A stretch of 64,000 nucleotides of DNA from Bacteriovorax sp. Seq25_V (GCF_000447795.1 NZ_AUNI01000009.1:124001-188000), one strand, 5' to 3'. Shown: positions 36,440-46,718, counted from the first letter of the stretch. The notes: a model not told the origin generated them from the sequence alone. A program made the numbers and translations.

Positions 36440-37081
36440 TTAGTCGATATCTGCTAGAGATAGGTATGCGATAGTTCTAAAAAATTTAAAAACTTCTTTA
36501 TATAGAATTTTTATATTTCTAAAATTTGAGTAGTTTGTATTCACGCCGGAGTAATATAGATTGAAGACGTCATCTTTACGCCTTTTTTCTTCAAATACGG
36601 CCTTAATTCTTAAGATATGATAGTCATGGGAAATGACTAAAATATCTTTGAGCCCCTTAGATGCTCTAATATAGTCGAGAGTTCTCATAACATTTTCATA
36701 GGTATTACGTGCTTGATAGTCCAGTTCTAGAAAGTTTGGATTAATCTGAGATTCAGTATTTATATCCTTCAGTAGAAGATCGACGTTATTCTTACTATGA
36801 ACTCCAGAAATAAGGATATTTGATTGCTTCAGTTCTTTTGCAAGCTTTATCGCGTAAGGAATTCTTCCAGCATCTCCAGTGAAGACAACAATCAGGTCAG
36901 GACTTTTCTTAAAGAAAGTCTCCTTTGATTCTTGATTTTCTTGTTTTGAGACGAGGAGGAGAATAATACACAGAATAGAATAAACAAAGAAAAGAGAAGC
37001 CAAAGACATGAGAAGACTTTTAAGCCTTCTCATTGTACGTGTTTGGCTTGTTTCAAAAACATATTTCTTGTCGTTAAACAT
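36440..37081 (-). CDS. DUF218 (YdcF/ElyC-like) membrane-anchored protein
   Basis: One N-terminal helix (about 25-47) precedes a DUF218 domain: DLIVVFTGDAGRIPYAI at the start, LISGVH, a YQARNTYENV block, then ILVISHDYHILRI. Relatives (SanA, ElyC, YdcF) act on envelope polysaccharide metabolism. The ATG is three bases after the ridA stop, so it is co-transcribed with maeB, ridA and pepA. Substrate is unknown. Confidence 0.8.
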   Translation of the reverse strand: MFNDKKYVFETSQTRTMRRLKSLLMSLASLFFVYSILCIILLLVSKQENQESKETFFKKSPDLIVVFTGDAGRIPYAIKLAKELKQSNILISGVHSKNNVDLLLKDINTESQINPNFLELDYQARNTYENVMRTLDYIRASKGLKDILVISHDYHILRIKAVFEEKRRKDDVFNLYYSGVNTNYSNFRNIKILYKEVFKFFRTIAYLSLADID

Positions 37082-37084
37082 AGA

Positions 37085-37477
37085 CTACGGTTTTCTCGCA
37101 GCGATTACTTCAATTTCAATTAAAGCATCTTTTGGAAGTCTTGGAACTTCAACACAACTTCTCGCAGGAAATGGAGAAGCAAAGTACTGAAGGTAAGCTT
37201 CGTTTACTTTTCCAAATTCACTAAGGTCAGTGAGGAAGATCGTTGTCTTTAGAATATGATCTCTTGTTAAATTTTGACTTTCCAGTAATCCATCAATATT
37301 TGCAAGTGTTTGTGCTAATTGTGCCTCAAATCCTGAAGCAAGAACACCTGTTTCTGGATGAAGACCAATCTGTCCAGAGAAAAGAATCATATCTCTAAAC
37401 TCAACACCTTGTGAATAAGTCCCTACTGCTGCAGGGGCCTTATCTGTTTTAATGATTTTTTTATCAAATGTACTCAT
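37085..37477 (-). CDS. ridA: RidA-family enamine/imine deaminase
   Basis: The 130-residue protein hydrolyses reactive enamine/imine intermediates released by PLP enzymes. TYSQG, FSGQIGLHPETG, ANIDGLLES and the PARSCVEVPRLPKDALIEIE segment with its conserved Arg are typical. The start at 37477 has GAGGCGTAAGA upstream and lies two bases after the maeB stop; the longer frame from 37534 overlaps maeB without reason. Confidence 0.93.
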   Translation of the reverse strand: MSTFDKKIIKTDKAPAAVGTYSQGVEFRDMILFSGQIGLHPETGVLASGFEAQLAQTLANIDGLLESQNLTRDHILKTTIFLTDLSEFGKVNEAYLQYFASPFPARSCVEVPRLPKDALIEIEVIAARKP

Positions 37478-37479
37478 TC

Positions 37480-39795
37480 TTACGCCTCGTTGTTTATAGT
37501 TTCTTCTTTTGAAAGAAGAGCTGTTAGACGACACATATTTACGATTTCTGGAATTGATGCCGTTCTTTGAATTACGTTTGCAGTGTGCTTCATTGGAACA
37601 AGGATTGGCCCAATCGCATCGGCTTCAGTTAATTGTTGAAGTAACTTGTATGCAATATTCGCAGAGTTTAACTCTGGGAAAATAAGAATGTCTGCAGACT
37701 TATCAAGCTCACAGAAGTCGAAAAGTTTATTCTGAATATTCTTATTCACAGCAACGTCTGCTTGCATCTCACCTTCAACATTTAAAGTTGGGTACTTCTC
37801 ACGTGTGATTTGCGTAGCCTTCTTCATCTTAAGAGCTGAAGGATCTTTACTAGAACCAAAGCTTGAGAAGCTTAGGAAGGCAATGCTTGGATCTTTTCTC
37901 ATTAAATGCTTATAAAGTTGAGCTGTAGAGTTTGCGATTTCACTTAAATCTTCCGCAGAAGGATTGATTTGAGTTGTTGTATCAGCAAGGAATAATACTC
38001 TGTCTTTGAAAACAAGAATAAATACACCTGCAGCTTTATGTCCTTCCTTAGTTCCAATTACTTGAAAAACTGGTTTAAGGCAATCACCGTAGTTTAGAGT
38101 TGGACCTGCTATAAATGTATCAGCAAGACCTTTTCTAACCATCATCGAACCGTAGTAGTTCTCTTGAGTCATAAGATCTTCTGCGTGGTAAATTGAAACA
38201 CCACTTCTTTGTTTTTCTTTCGTATACTCTCTATAAAAGTCTTCAAGATTATCCGCTTTTCTTGGAGAAATAATTTCTACTTCTTCAAGGCCAGTAAGGC
38301 CAAGCTCTTCAATTTTTCTATTGATAGTTGTTCTATTTCCTAGAAGAATAGGTTGGATCTTTCCTTCATCAAGAAGTGTTTTTGCAGCTTGAAGAATTCT
38401 AGAGTTTGAACCTTCAGCAAAAACCATGCTAACTTTCTTTCCAGTTTTCTTAACGTGAGAAGATAGTCTATCTCTTGTTAATTTCATGAAAGCACCACTT
38501 GAGTGCTGTTTTGATTCAAGGTGAGCAGCATATTCGTCTAAGTCACTGATTGGAGTTCTTGCAACACCAGTTTCCATCGCGGCTTTTGCAACTGCTGGAG
38601 AAACTCTTGTTAGTACTCTCTTATCAAATGGCTTTGGAATTAAATAATCTGGCCCAAAAGAGAAATCCTCTCCACCATAGGCCATCTTTACATCATCAGG
38701 TACTTCTTCTTTAGCAAGACCTGCAATTGCGTAAACAGCAGCGAGCTTCATTTCCTCATTGATCTTTCTAGCACGAACATCAAGTGCTCCTCTAAAAATA
38801 TAAGGAAAACCTAGAACGTTATTTACTTGGTTAGGGAAGTCTGATCTTCCTGTTGCCATGATGGCATCATTTCTAACTTCAGCAACTTCACTTGGAAGAA
38901 TTTCTGGATCTGGGTTAGCCATTGCAAAGATAATTGGATTCTTTGCCATTGTTGCTACCATTTCTTTTGTCAGAACACCTTTAGCAGAACAACCGATGAA
39001 TGCATCTGCTCCATTCATTGCATCAGCAAGTGATCGATCAGAAGTTTCAACCGCAAATTCGTCTTTATAAACGTTCATCCCTTCAGTTCTACCTTTGTAG
39101 ATAACGCCTTTTGAATCAGTCATATAAAGGTTTTTAGCTTGAACACCAAGAGTTTTAAATAGCTTTGCACATGCAATTGAAGCAGCTCCAGCTCCTGAGA
39201 AAACTACCTTTACGTCTTCAATCTTTTTCTTCGAAATTTCGACAGCATTGATAAATGCCGCAGAAGCAATAATTGCAGTTCCGTGTTGATCATCGTGAAA
39301 TACTGGGATATCCATGATTTCGATAAGCTGCTTTTCAATTTCAAAACACTCTGGTGCCTTGATATCTTCAAGGTTAACCCCTCCAAAAGTTGGCTCAAGT
39401 GCTTTTACAACATTAACCATACCTTCGACTGTTTTTTCATTTACTTCAAGATCGAATACGTCGATATCTGCAAACCTTTTGAATAGAATCCCTTTTCCTT
39501 CCATTACTGGCTTTCCAGCTTCTGGACCAATATCTCCGAGACCTAGAACTGCTGTTCCGTTTGAAATAACAGCAACAAGGTTTCCTTTCGCTGTATACTT
39601 GTATACATCTTGAACATTCTTTGCGATTTCAAGACATGGAGCTGCTACTCCTGGAGAATATGCTTTTGTAAGATCTGATGCCGTTAAGCATGGCTTCGTT
39701 GCGATTACTTCAATTTTTCCGGCTCTACCATTTGAGTGGTAATCGAGAGCCGCTTGCGTGCGTGAATCCTTAACTTTGTCTTGATTTTCTGTCAC
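37480..39795 (-). CDS. maeB: NADP-dependent malic enzyme MaeB (malic enzyme-phosphotransacetylase-like fusion)
   Basis: It decarboxylates malate to pyruvate with reduction of NADP. The N-terminal malic enzyme part (about 1-430) has TSDLT-like starts ([15 protein letters not shown]), [21 protein letters not shown] and [12 protein letters not shown]. The C-terminal part (about 430-770) resembles phosphotransacetylase (KRSGVSIY..., [31 protein letters not shown]) and is usually regulatory. The 771-residue length matches this class. It opens a run with ridA, DUF218 and pepA. Confidence 0.95.
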   Translation of the reverse strand: MTENQDKVKDSRTQAALDYHSNGRAGKIEVIATKPCLTASDLTKAYSPGVAAPCLEIAKNVQDVYKYTAKGNLVAVISNGTAVLGLGDIGPEAGKPVMEGKGILFKRFADIDVFDLEVNEKTVEGMVNVVKALEPTFGGVNLEDIKAPECFEIEKQLIEIMDIPVFHDDQHGTAIIASAAFINAVEISKKKIEDVKVVFSGAGAASIACAKLFKTLGVQAKNLYMTDSKGVIYKGRTEGMNVYKDEFAVETSDRSLADAMNGADAFIGCSAKGVLTKEMVATMAKNPIIFAMANPDPEILPSEVAEVRNDAIMATGRSDFPNQVNNVLGFPYIFRGALDVRARKINEEMKLAAVYAIAGLAKEEVPDDVKMAYGGEDFSFGPDYLIPKPFDKRVLTRVSPAVAKAAMETGVARTPISDLDEYAAHLESKQHSSGAFMKLTRDRLSSHVKKTGKKVSMVFAEGSNSRILQAAKTLLDEGKIQPILLGNRTTINRKIEELGLTGLEEVEIISPRKADNLEDFYREYTKEKQRSGVSIYHAEDLMTQENYYGSMMVRKGLADTFIAGPTLNYGDCLKPVFQVIGTKEGHKAAGVFILVFKDRVLFLADTTTQINPSAEDLSEIANSTAQLYKHLMRKDPSIAFLSFSSFGSSKDPSALKMKKATQITREKYPTLNVEGEMQADVAVNKNIQNKLFDFCELDKSADILIFPELNSANIAYKLLQQLTEADAIGPILVPMKHTANVIQRTASIPEIVNMCRLTALLSKEETINNEA

Positions 39796-39865
39796 GATTT
39801 ATTCCTTTGTTTCCAAACAATTTTTGCCCCTAAGAATACTCCATGAATCATGAAAAGATAACTTT

Positions 39866-41278
39866 TTAGGCCATCTTTTTTTTAGACATAATGTAGTGCA
39901 AGAATAAAACAAGGGAAGTTGTAAGAATTCCTACATATAATTCATCTACATCCACAAATAATGCAGGGCGGTTGATATTGCGCCATGTGGCAGTAGTTAC
40001 AACTCCAAGTAAACATGCATATACAAATTGTTTATCTTTAATTTTTCCTGGGAAGATGTGCCCATACATCACAGGTAAAAGTAAGCAAGAAGCTGAAAAA
40101 CTTCCAAGCGTTTTCCATACAGTTTTGATATTTCCTTTGAAAACCATTGCAAGAATCACAGAGATGATACCAACGAGAATAATTCCTAAGTGGTGGACAA
40201 TGACTTTTCCTTTAAGTTTTTTTGGAGCAAGGTCATAAGCGAGAGTAGTACCCGCAAGAAAAAGATATGAGTCCATTGTCGAAAGAATCGTTGCAAGAAT
40301 TCCGGCAAGGACAAATCCTCTTAGTCCATCAGGAAGAATTTGAATCGCATACGTCAAATAAGCATGTCCTGATTGTGCTTCTGGAATAACTGCGCGTGCA
40401 TACATTGCACCCAGAGTTGTACAAATATCAAAGCAAAACCAAATTAGCGTCGAATACAAAATTCCATTACGAGCAGCTTTTTCGCTTACCGCTGCAAAAC
40501 AACGTTGGTAGAAGTTAGGATCAACTAAAGTTGATAGGGCAATGAATCCCCATACTAGTGTTGTTCCAAGACCTACTTTTCCAGTTAGAGCAAAGTGAGT
40601 TTCTGGAAGATTTGCTCTAAGAAAATCAAGGCCTCCAAAAGTTGTGTACGAGAAAATCAAAACGATCACAACACCCGTACACATGACAAAGAATTGAATT
40701 AAGTCAGAAAAGACAACTGCGCGAAACCCGCCCCACATTGAATAAAGAACGACAAAGAGTGTCCCTAAAATAATATTAAGATATAGTTCTCCACCAAAAA
40801 GTAATTGTAGAAAAATTCCTAAGCTGATTGTGTACGCGACAGGAAGAACATTGAAAAAATTAAATATGGCCGCAAGCTTTGCTGATTTTGGACCAAACAT
40901 TTTTTCAATCAAGTCAGGAAGTGTGATTGCTTTGTATGGCGCAATTTTGTGTATGAGAAAGAATGCGAAAATTATATAGGCGACATACCAGAAGAAACCT
41001 TGAGTCACAAAATTGAAGACACCTTCGTTAAAAGCAATTTCAGTTACACCAAAAATTCCACCATACCATGTTGCTACAAGAGTCGCGACGAACATCGGAA
41101 GAGTTAATTGTCTTCCAAGAATAAGAAGATCAAGCATTGACTCTTCTTCTGATTGGATAGCTTTACTTTTTAATTTTTGGCCAATGATTACAGAAGCAGC
41201 CGTGATTAATAGAACGACAAAGAATATTCCTACATCAAGGCGTGATAGTGTTGTCCACAGGTCAATTTCTGATTTCAT
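39866..41278 (-). CDS. Sodium/solute symporter (SSS family), TPP-riboswitch controlled
   Basis: The 470-residue protein has about 13 membrane helices and SSS features (YGGIFGVTE, MWGGFRAVVFSDLIQF, and ILATILSTMDSYLFL, a sodium-site segment). The start is set at 41278 (MKSEIDLW); a longer frame from 41335 would run through the riboswitch. AAAGGAG lies 8 bases upstream and is part of the aptamer. Because a thiamine pyrophosphate switch controls it, the likely substrate is thiamine or a precursor such as HMP. That is inference; the family also carries sugars, proline and pantothenate. Confidence 0.82.
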   Translation of the reverse strand: MKSEIDLWTTLSRLDVGIFFVVLLITAASVIIGQKLKSKAIQSEEESMLDLLILGRQLTLPMFVATLVATWYGGIFGVTEIAFNEGVFNFVTQGFFWYVAYIIFAFFLIHKIAPYKAITLPDLIEKMFGPKSAKLAAIFNFFNVLPVAYTISLGIFLQLLFGGELYLNIILGTLFVVLYSMWGGFRAVVFSDLIQFFVMCTGVVIVLIFSYTTFGGLDFLRANLPETHFALTGKVGLGTTLVWGFIALSTLVDPNFYQRCFAAVSEKAARNGILYSTLIWFCFDICTTLGAMYARAVIPEAQSGHAYLTYAIQILPDGLRGFVLAGILATILSTMDSYLFLAGTTLAYDLAPKKLKGKVIVHHLGIILVGIISVILAMVFKGNIKTVWKTLGSFSASCLLLPVMYGHIFPGKIKDKQFVYACLLGVVTTATWRNINRPALFVDVDELYVGILTTSLVLFLHYIMSKKKMA

Positions 41279-41281
41279 GCG

Positions 41282-41365
41282 ATCTCCTTTCGCCAGTATT
41301 AGCTGGATCAAGTTCAAAGGGTCGTTTGTTTTCAAACCTCTCAGCCAAAAATGGCTCCCCTGATT
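41282..41365 (-). ncRNA. TPP (thiamine pyrophosphate) riboswitch
   Basis: On the minus strand the THI-box blocks follow in order: CAGGGGAGCC, GGCTGAGAGG, ACCCTTTGAACTTGATC, CAGCTAATACTGGCGAAAGGA. The paired arms (GAGCCA/TGGCTGA and CAG/CTG around TAATA) are intact. The 3' strand contains the symporter's AAAGGAG ribosome site, so binding of TPP should block translation directly. No terminator hairpin follows. Confidence 0.95.
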
Positions 41366-41391
41366 GAGTATTGGTAATTTTTAAGTATAAT
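41364..41391 (+). promoter_or_regulatory. Promoter of oxyR
   Basis: TTGAGT (41364-41369), 16 bases, then a perfect TATAAT (41386-41391), 37 bases before the oxyR ATG. It lies back to back with the leader of the TPP-controlled symporter, so the two promoters probably overlap. Confidence 0.6.
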
Positions 41392-41427
41392 AGAGGAAAT
41401 TAATGATTTTGAAAAGGGTAATAGCTC

Positions 41428-42366
41428 ATGACTATCACACAACTTGAATATATCTTAGCCGTAGACAAACATCGTCACTTTAGAAAAGCATCCGAAGAAT
41501 GTCATGTTTCACAGCCAACACTAAGCATGCAGATTCAAAAATTAGAGGAAAGCCTCGGCTTCATGATCTTTGATCGCTCCAAAAATCCTGTTATCCCAAC
41601 AATTGAAGGAGAGAAGTTTATTCATCAGTCACGTACTGTATTAAAAGAATTTAAGAAGTTAAAAGATATTACAAATGATCCGACAGCAGGACTAACTGGA
41701 GAGTTTAGGCTTGGAATCATTCCAACTCTTGCTCCGTATCTTGTTCCACTTTTTTTAAATAAGTTTTCTGAGGCGTTACCTCAAGTTGAACTTATCTTAA
41801 ATGAGAGAACAACCGAAGAGATCATTCAGATGCTCGACAGAGACGAACTCGACGCTGCCGTGTTAGTGACACCTCTACATAATAACTCTCTTGTTGAGAG
41901 GGTATTATTCTATGAGCCTTTTTATGGATTTGTTTCTAAAAAGCATGAGCTTTCTAGGAAAGCACAACTCGAATCTTCTGACCTAAATACAGAAGGCCTT
42001 TGGCTACTAAGGGAAGGTCATTGTTTTAGAGGCCAAGTTTTGTCTCTTTGCTCTCGTGGTGGAGGAACTCATGCTGGTCAAAGGTTTGAAAGTGGAAGTT
42101 TAGAAACGCTTAAAAACCTCGTTGTAAAAGACTCTGGATACACACTTATTCCTCACCTCGATATGATCGATATTGCGGGAACAAAGAAGTCTCTTGTTAA
42201 GCCATTCAAGGCCCCTGTACCAACGCGAGAAGTATCTATTGTTTATGGCAGAAACTTCTATAAAGAAAAGATCATCGACGCTTTAGAAAAAGTGATTCTA
42301 GACACTATTCCAAAAGAACTTAAAAGCTATAAAGTTGGTGAGGTTGAAGTCGTTCGTCTTAAATAA
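41428..42366 (+). CDS. oxyR: Hydrogen peroxide-sensing LysR regulator OxyR
   Basis: The 312-residue LysR protein has an N-terminal winged helix (FRKASEECHVSQPTLSMQIQKLEE) and a substrate-type domain. The region GHCFRGQVLSLCSRGGG carries two cysteines eight residues apart, matching the Cys199/Cys208 redox pair of Escherichia coli OxyR (GHCLRDQ...C). It should form a disulfide on peroxide exposure and activate antioxidant genes. No catalase or peroxiredoxin gene is adjacent. Confidence 0.9.
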   Translation: MTITQLEYILAVDKHRHFRKASEECHVSQPTLSMQIQKLEESLGFMIFDRSKNPVIPTIEGEKFIHQSRTVLKEFKKLKDITNDPTAGLTGEFRLGIIPTLAPYLVPLFLNKFSEALPQVELILNERTTEEIIQMLDRDELDAAVLVTPLHNNSLVERVLFYEPFYGFVSKKHELSRKAQLESSDLNTEGLWLLREGHCFRGQVLSLCSRGGGTHAGQRFESGSLETLKNLVVKDSGYTLIPHLDMIDIAGTKKSLVKPFKAPVPTREVSIVYGRNFYKEKIIDALEKVILDTIPKELKSYKVGEVEVVRLK

Positions 42367-42555
42367 TTAAGAAATGCTCCACTTGAATGGTGTTAAGAAT
42401 TTCAATTCTTTATACGAGATCATCGTTTCATCATTCTTAATTGAAGCAGTTGCTAATGGAGATCTAATTTTTATCAGCAACCTTGCGATATAAGTACAAT
42501 TCTCTAGATTTGAATTAGATTCCAACACCATCCGAAAGGGGCAGTTTGGTTTCAT
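42367..42555 (-). CDS. Doubtful small ORF, 62 residues
   Basis: A frame from the ATG at 42555 (MKPNCPFRMVLESNSNLENC) ends right behind the oxyR stop. AAAGGCGTCAAA lies before it. It has no signal peptide, family or clear codon pattern, so it may be chance. The surrounding 42370-42728 stretch holds no other coding signal on either strand beyond the ribosome site of the protease gene at 42729. Confidence 0.25.
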   Translation of the reverse strand: MKPNCPFRMVLESNSNLENCTYIARLLIKIRSPLATASIKNDETMISYKELKFLTPFKWSIS

Positions 42556-42728
42556 TTTGACGCCTTTTAAAGTAAGAAAGCAGTGTGATAATGCTATTTT
42601 CTTACATCTTCTTATATTTCGCACTTTCTCTTTAAATTACACGCCGCATTCAATGAAATTGTTTTATTTAATTACTATATTGAACTCAAGCAGAGAGGGA
42701 CGCGAGTCCCAGTGGAAGGAGTCCAAGG

Positions 42729-43898
42729 ATGAGAAAGATGATGAGTAAATTAGTTAAGGGAACAGTGGGAATGGCAGTAGTAGCAACAATGGTTTCGTGT
42801 GGAAAGACGATACCAGAAGGAAACGCTACTTTTGATGGTTCTAATATCATCGTGGGAGAGGTTAACTGGGGAGAAATCACAGACCTTTCAAGTACTGACG
42901 CTAAGAGAGTTGCAGGTAAGGCCGTAGCCGATGTGCAATTTGCAAATGGTGGAAGATGTACTGGTTTTCTAATCTCTGAAAATGTTCTTATGACTAACGA
43001 GCACTGTATTGGAAGTGCGGCAGATGTTATCGGGATGAAAGTTTATATGAAACACGAAAAAGGTGTTTCTAAGAGTGCACAAGAAGAGATCAAATGTTCA
43101 ACATTTATTGGGAATGATCCGGCGTTAGATTTTGCACTTGTAAGATGTGAGGGAACGCCAGGACTAAAATATGGAAAAGTAGAACTTGCAGAAGTTGTAC
43201 CGGCAGTAGGAGCTCAGATCTACGTGGTTCACCAAAACTGTGATTACTACACAGTACGTGACTGTGATTGGTCAAAGAAAGTTTCACCAGGGAAAGTAGT
43301 ACAAGTTAGCGATGATATTTACTATGATGCAGATACATTAGGGGGGTCATCTGGTTCACCATTATTTGCGGCAGATTCAAATAAAGTAATCGCAATTCAT
43401 CACTTTGGTCACGGCGGGGGCTGGACTGGAAGAGGGGAGAGTAACTCTGGGGTACCAATGACTAAAATTGTACCTTTCATCAAGTCTAATTTTCCTGGTG
43501 TTTTAGTAGACGCAGATGAACCAACTCCAACTCCAGTACCTACGCCGGTTTTCAGTGATGATAACCAAACATATGCAACAGCAACTGAATTGGAAGATGG
43601 AGTAAAAGCAAGTGGATTGAGTGTTGGGAGTGCGACTGACATCGACATGTACAAAGTAGAAATGAAAGCTGGTGAAGTTTTAGATTTCAAAATCAAGTTC
43701 AAGCACAGCGAAGGAGACTTAGACTTTAAAGTATATAAGCAATATGCAAGTGGAAAGAAGTTAGTGAAAACTGTTGAATCAGCAAGTGATGATGAAAGTG
43801 TAAGACTAAGAGTTTCTTCTTCAACAGCATACTATATCAAGGTATACGGATACAAGGGAGCACAGGCTAAATACGATCTTGAATTTTCAAAAAAATAA
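42729..43898 (+). CDS. Trypsin-like protease lipoprotein with C-terminal PPC domain
   Basis: The 389-residue protein starts with a lipoprotein-type signal (VVATMVSCG, Cys24). The protease domain has a His in MTNEHCIG, an Asp in ALDFALVRC and a Ser in LGGSSGSPLF, all consistent with an active S1 enzyme. A Thr/Pro linker (DEPTPTPVPTPVFSDD) leads to a bacterial pre-peptidase C-terminal (PPC) domain with TDIDMYKVEMKAGE and YYIKVYGY. Its AAGGAGTCCAAGG site is strong. Lipid anchoring and the PPC domain suggest a surface or outer-membrane protease. Confidence 0.8.
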   Translation: MRKMMSKLVKGTVGMAVVATMVSCGKTIPEGNATFDGSNIIVGEVNWGEITDLSSTDAKRVAGKAVADVQFANGGRCTGFLISENVLMTNEHCIGSAADVIGMKVYMKHEKGVSKSAQEEIKCSTFIGNDPALDFALVRCEGTPGLKYGKVELAEVVPAVGAQIYVVHQNCDYYTVRDCDWSKKVSPGKVVQVSDDIYYDADTLGGSSGSPLFAADSNKVIAIHHFGHGGGWTGRGESNSGVPMTKIVPFIKSNFPGVLVDADEPTPTPVPTPVFSDDNQTYATATELEDGVKASGLSVGSATDIDMYKVEMKAGEVLDFKIKFKHSEGDLDFKVYKQYASGKKLVKTVESASDDESVRLRVSSSTAYYIKVYGYKGAQAKYDLEFSKK

Positions 43899-43911
43899 TT
43901 TAAAAAAAGAC

Positions 43912-43935
43912 AGGCTCCGAAAGGAGCCTTTTTTA
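43912..43935 (+). terminator. Intrinsic terminator of the protease lipoprotein gene
   Basis: AGGCTCC/GGAGCCT with a GAAA loop (43912-43929) is followed by TTTTTT. It overlaps the end of the convergent YheT gene. Confidence 0.9.
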
Positions 43936-44892
43936 TTTGCTTTTAAACCAACTTAAAATACTTTGTTCGTGGTAATACAACCCATTTCTTTTATCTTTAA
44001 TAAAGCCAACGTGTCCTCCATGCTCTGGAGTCTCTAAAAAAATGAGATCATTCTTCTTGGCCAGTTCATAAGGATAACTTTCTTTTCCTAAAAAAGGATC
44101 ATCAAGTGCATTGAGTATTAGCACAGGAATTTTAACTTTTGGCAGGTGAGGTAAGCATGATGCCTTTGCTCTATAGTCTTCACCATCTTTATAACCATAA
44201 ATAGGCGCAATAACGAGATGATCAATCTCACTTATAAATCGTGCCTTCTTTACTTGTTTAAAATCTACTGGAATATCAAAATCATTTAGTTTCTGCTTAA
44301 CTTTCGACTTCATTGAATAGAGAAAATTTCCTTGGTATAAAATTTTTGAGGTACGGGTTTCAAGACTTACACGTGATGATTCAAGATGAAGAGGTGTCGA
44401 GAGGAGACACGCTTTTTTTATTTTTAAACTCAAGTTGTTAGCATTTCGAGAAATATAATTTCCTGTTATTGAACCACCAAGACTAATTCCAATAAGATTA
44501 ATCTCTTCATACAGGTCTTCAAATTTTGAAACGATCAGATCGAGATCATCGTAGTCGACAGCATTATAAAACTTGTGGGTCCTATTCATATCTCCACCAC
44601 AAGTTCTCATGTTCCATGTGAGTACATCAAAATCAGATTCATTTAGAATTTTGGCTAAGTTTAAAATGTACTTATCATCTCCTCGCCCCTCTAGGCCGTG
44701 AGTGATAATCACAAGCTTACGGCTGGCAACAGGAAAGAGATAGTAAGAGATATGATCATTATCACGAGTCGTGAGAGATTGCTTACTAACTTCGATGTCA
44801 GGTTTTTTTCTTGTAACGTAAGGAAGAAGAGTTTGGACATGTCCATTTCTAAAAAGTTTGGCCGGCTTATACTTTGATTTTATGATTGGCAT
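43933..44892 (-). CDS. YheT-family alpha/beta hydrolase
   Basis: The 319-residue hydrolase has the YheT N-terminal feature (FRNGHVQTLLP), an oxyanion region THGLEGRGDD, the nucleophile elbow GISLGGS, an Asp in NALDDPF and a His in HGGHVGF. The triad is complete. Related proteins are esterases or lipases of uncertain substrate. The start at 44892 is chosen because it follows the upstream gene's terminator; the longer frame would cross it. Confidence 0.85.
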   Translation of the reverse strand: MPIIKSKYKPAKLFRNGHVQTLLPYVTRKKPDIEVSKQSLTTRDNDHISYYLFPVASRKLVIITHGLEGRGDDKYILNLAKILNESDFDVLTWNMRTCGGDMNRTHKFYNAVDYDDLDLIVSKFEDLYEEINLIGISLGGSITGNYISRNANNLSLKIKKACLLSTPLHLESSRVSLETRTSKILYQGNFLYSMKSKVKQKLNDFDIPVDFKQVKKARFISEIDHLVIAPIYGYKDGEDYRAKASCLPHLPKVKIPVLILNALDDPFLGKESYPYELAKKNDLIFLETPEHGGHVGFIKDKRNGLYYHEQSILSWFKSK

Positions 44893-44910
44893 ATTTACTT
44901 CTTTTGAAAA

Positions 44911-44937
44911 TAAAAAGGCCTCATTTGAGGCCTTTAT
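44911..44937 (-). terminator. Intrinsic terminator of the double-ATPase ABC gene
   Basis: A near-perfect AAAGGCCTCA/TGAGGCCTTT stem (44914-44935) is followed on the minus strand by TTTTATTTT. It lies at the ABC gene's end, before the YheT start. Confidence 0.85.
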
Positions 44938-44938
44938 T

Positions 44939-46654
44939 TTATTGTTCTTGTAGCATTTCTTTTGGAACACCTTTTGGAATCGCACTAAGAAGTCTCTTAG
45001 TATATTCATCTTTTGGATTTCTGTAGATTTCTTCAGAAGCACCAAACTCAACGATTCTTCCTTTGTTCATAACACCGATTTCATCAGCGATATACTTAAC
45101 AACCGAAAGGTCGTGAGAGATGAAGATATAAGTAAGTCCAAACTCTTGCTGAAGATCTTGTAAAAGATTTAAAACTTGAGCCTGAACAGAAACGTCTAGA
45201 GCAGATACAGACTCATCACAGATGATGAATTCTGGTCTTAAACTAAGCGCTCTTGCGATACAAATTCTTTGTCTTTGACCACCTGAGAACTCATGTGGGT
45301 AACGGTTAAGGTAATCACCTGGTAAGCCTACTTTCTCAAGTAGTTCTGCAGCTTGTGCGTATCTTTCTTTTTTCGTTCCACCAACACCGTGAATTACCAT
45401 TGGCTCAGTGATAATATCACCGATAGTCATTCTTGGGTTTAGTGAAGAATATGGATCTTGGAAGATAATCTGCATCTTCTCTCTCATATCTCTCATATCA
45501 TTCTTATCAAGAGCTGTAATATCTGTTCCGTTGTAAACAACTTTTCCAGAAGTTGGCTCGATAAGTCTGAGGATTGCTCTACCAAGAGTTGTCTTTCCAC
45601 AACCAGACTCACCAACAAGTCCTAGAGTTCTACCTTTTCTAACTTTGATTGAAACATTATCAACGGCCTTAAACCAATCAACAGTTCTACCAAAAATTCC
45701 ACCTTTGATTGGGAAGTGCTTATTAAAGTCAGTTACTTCAAGAATAACTGGATTCTTTGTTTCATCAATTGGGTGAGGCTTTTTCATTTCAAGTTTTGAA
45801 ACGTCAATATCACCATCAGCTTTAAGGAAATCTTCAACAGTTAGAAGTCTAACTGGATTCTCTTCAAGACTTGGACGACAAGCTAAAAGACCTTTTGTAT
45901 ATGGATGCTTTGGATCTTCGAAAAGAGCTCTTGTTGTATTTTGCTCAACAAGATCACCTCTGAACATAACTGCAACTTCATCAGCAATATCAGCGATTAC
46001 AGCAAGGTCGTGAGTAATGAAAAGCATACTCATTCCGTGCTTTCTTTGAAGATCAAACATAAGTTCAAGAACTTGTTTTTGAATAGTAACGTCAAGAGCA
46101 GTTGTTGGCTCATCACAAATTAGAAGCTCTGGCTCACATGCCATTGCCATTGCGATCATTACACGTTGCTTTTGTCCACCAGACATTTGGTGAGGGTATT
46201 TATTAACACTTTCTGGAGGATTAGGAATACCTACTTCATCAAGAAGTTCGATAGTTCTTTTTCTCGCGTCTACTTTAGACATATTTTGGTGAAGCATAAG
46301 AACTTCATCAATTTGATTACCGACTGTAAATACAGGGTTAAGAGATGTCATTGGCTCTTGGAAAATCATCGCGATTTTATTACCACGTAACTTTCTAAGT
46401 TCGTCTTGAGATAGTTTCGTTAGGTCAGTTCCTTTAAATAGGATTTCACCTTTTGAAATTCTACCTGGAGGATTAGGAATAAGTCCCATGATTGCAAGTG
46501 AAGTAACAGACTTACCTGAACCTGATTCACCAACTAGACCAACAGTTTTACCTTTTGGGATTTTAAGATTTAAGTTTCTAACAGCTTGGATAGTTTTATC
46601 TTCACTTCTAAATTCAATTGTTAAATCTTTAATTTCTAATAGGGTTTCTGACAT
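44939..46654 (-). CDS. Dipeptide/oligopeptide-type ABC transporter, two fused ATPases
   Basis: The 571-residue protein carries two complete nucleotide-binding domains in tandem, resembling DppD and DppF. Each has Walker A ([18 protein letters not shown]), signature (SGGQKQR, SGGQRQR) and Walker B ([24 protein letters not shown]). Such fusions (YejF, GsiA style) energise peptide or glutathione importers. No permease or binding-protein gene is adjacent, so its membrane partners must lie elsewhere. The start at 46654 (MSETLLEIK) has AGAAGAAAAAT upstream. Confidence 0.88.
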   Translation of the reverse strand: MSETLLEIKDLTIEFRSEDKTIQAVRNLNLKIPKGKTVGLVGESGSGKSVTSLAIMGLIPNPPGRISKGEILFKGTDLTKLSQDELRKLRGNKIAMIFQEPMTSLNPVFTVGNQIDEVLMLHQNMSKVDARKRTIELLDEVGIPNPPESVNKYPHQMSGGQKQRVMIAMAMACEPELLICDEPTTALDVTIQKQVLELMFDLQRKHGMSMLFITHDLAVIADIADEVAVMFRGDLVEQNTTRALFEDPKHPYTKGLLACRPSLEENPVRLLTVEDFLKADGDIDVSKLEMKKPHPIDETKNPVILEVTDFNKHFPIKGGIFGRTVDWFKAVDNVSIKVRKGRTLGLVGESGCGKTTLGRAILRLIEPTSGKVVYNGTDITALDKNDMRDMREKMQIIFQDPYSSLNPRMTIGDIITEPMVIHGVGGTKKERYAQAAELLEKVGLPGDYLNRYPHEFSGGQRQRICIARALSLRPEFIICDESVSALDVSVQAQVLNLLQDLQQEFGLTYIFISHDLSVVKYIADEIGVMNKGRIVEFGASEEIYRNPKDEYTKRLLSAIPKGVPKEMLQEQ

Positions 46655-46718
46655 AATTTTTCTTCTCATTTCTTGTATTAAATTGTTTTCTAATTAAAAC
46701 CTAATAAATCTCTAATTT

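Noticed and set aside
37478-37534. Longer RidA start
   Set aside because: It overlaps the maeB coding region; the ATG at 37477 has a good ribosome site and normal length.
41279-41335. Longer symporter start at 41335
   Set aside because: It would place coding sequence through the TPP riboswitch; the start at 41278 has a ribosome site.
42556-42624. Longer form of the small ORF behind oxyR
   Set aside because: The extra 23 residues have no ribosome site and no recognisable sequence, so only the shorter frame was kept at low confidence.
44893-45051. Longer YheT-type hydrolase start at 45051
   Set aside because: It would include the ABC gene's terminator and 3' end; the ATG at 44892 gives a normal-length protein.
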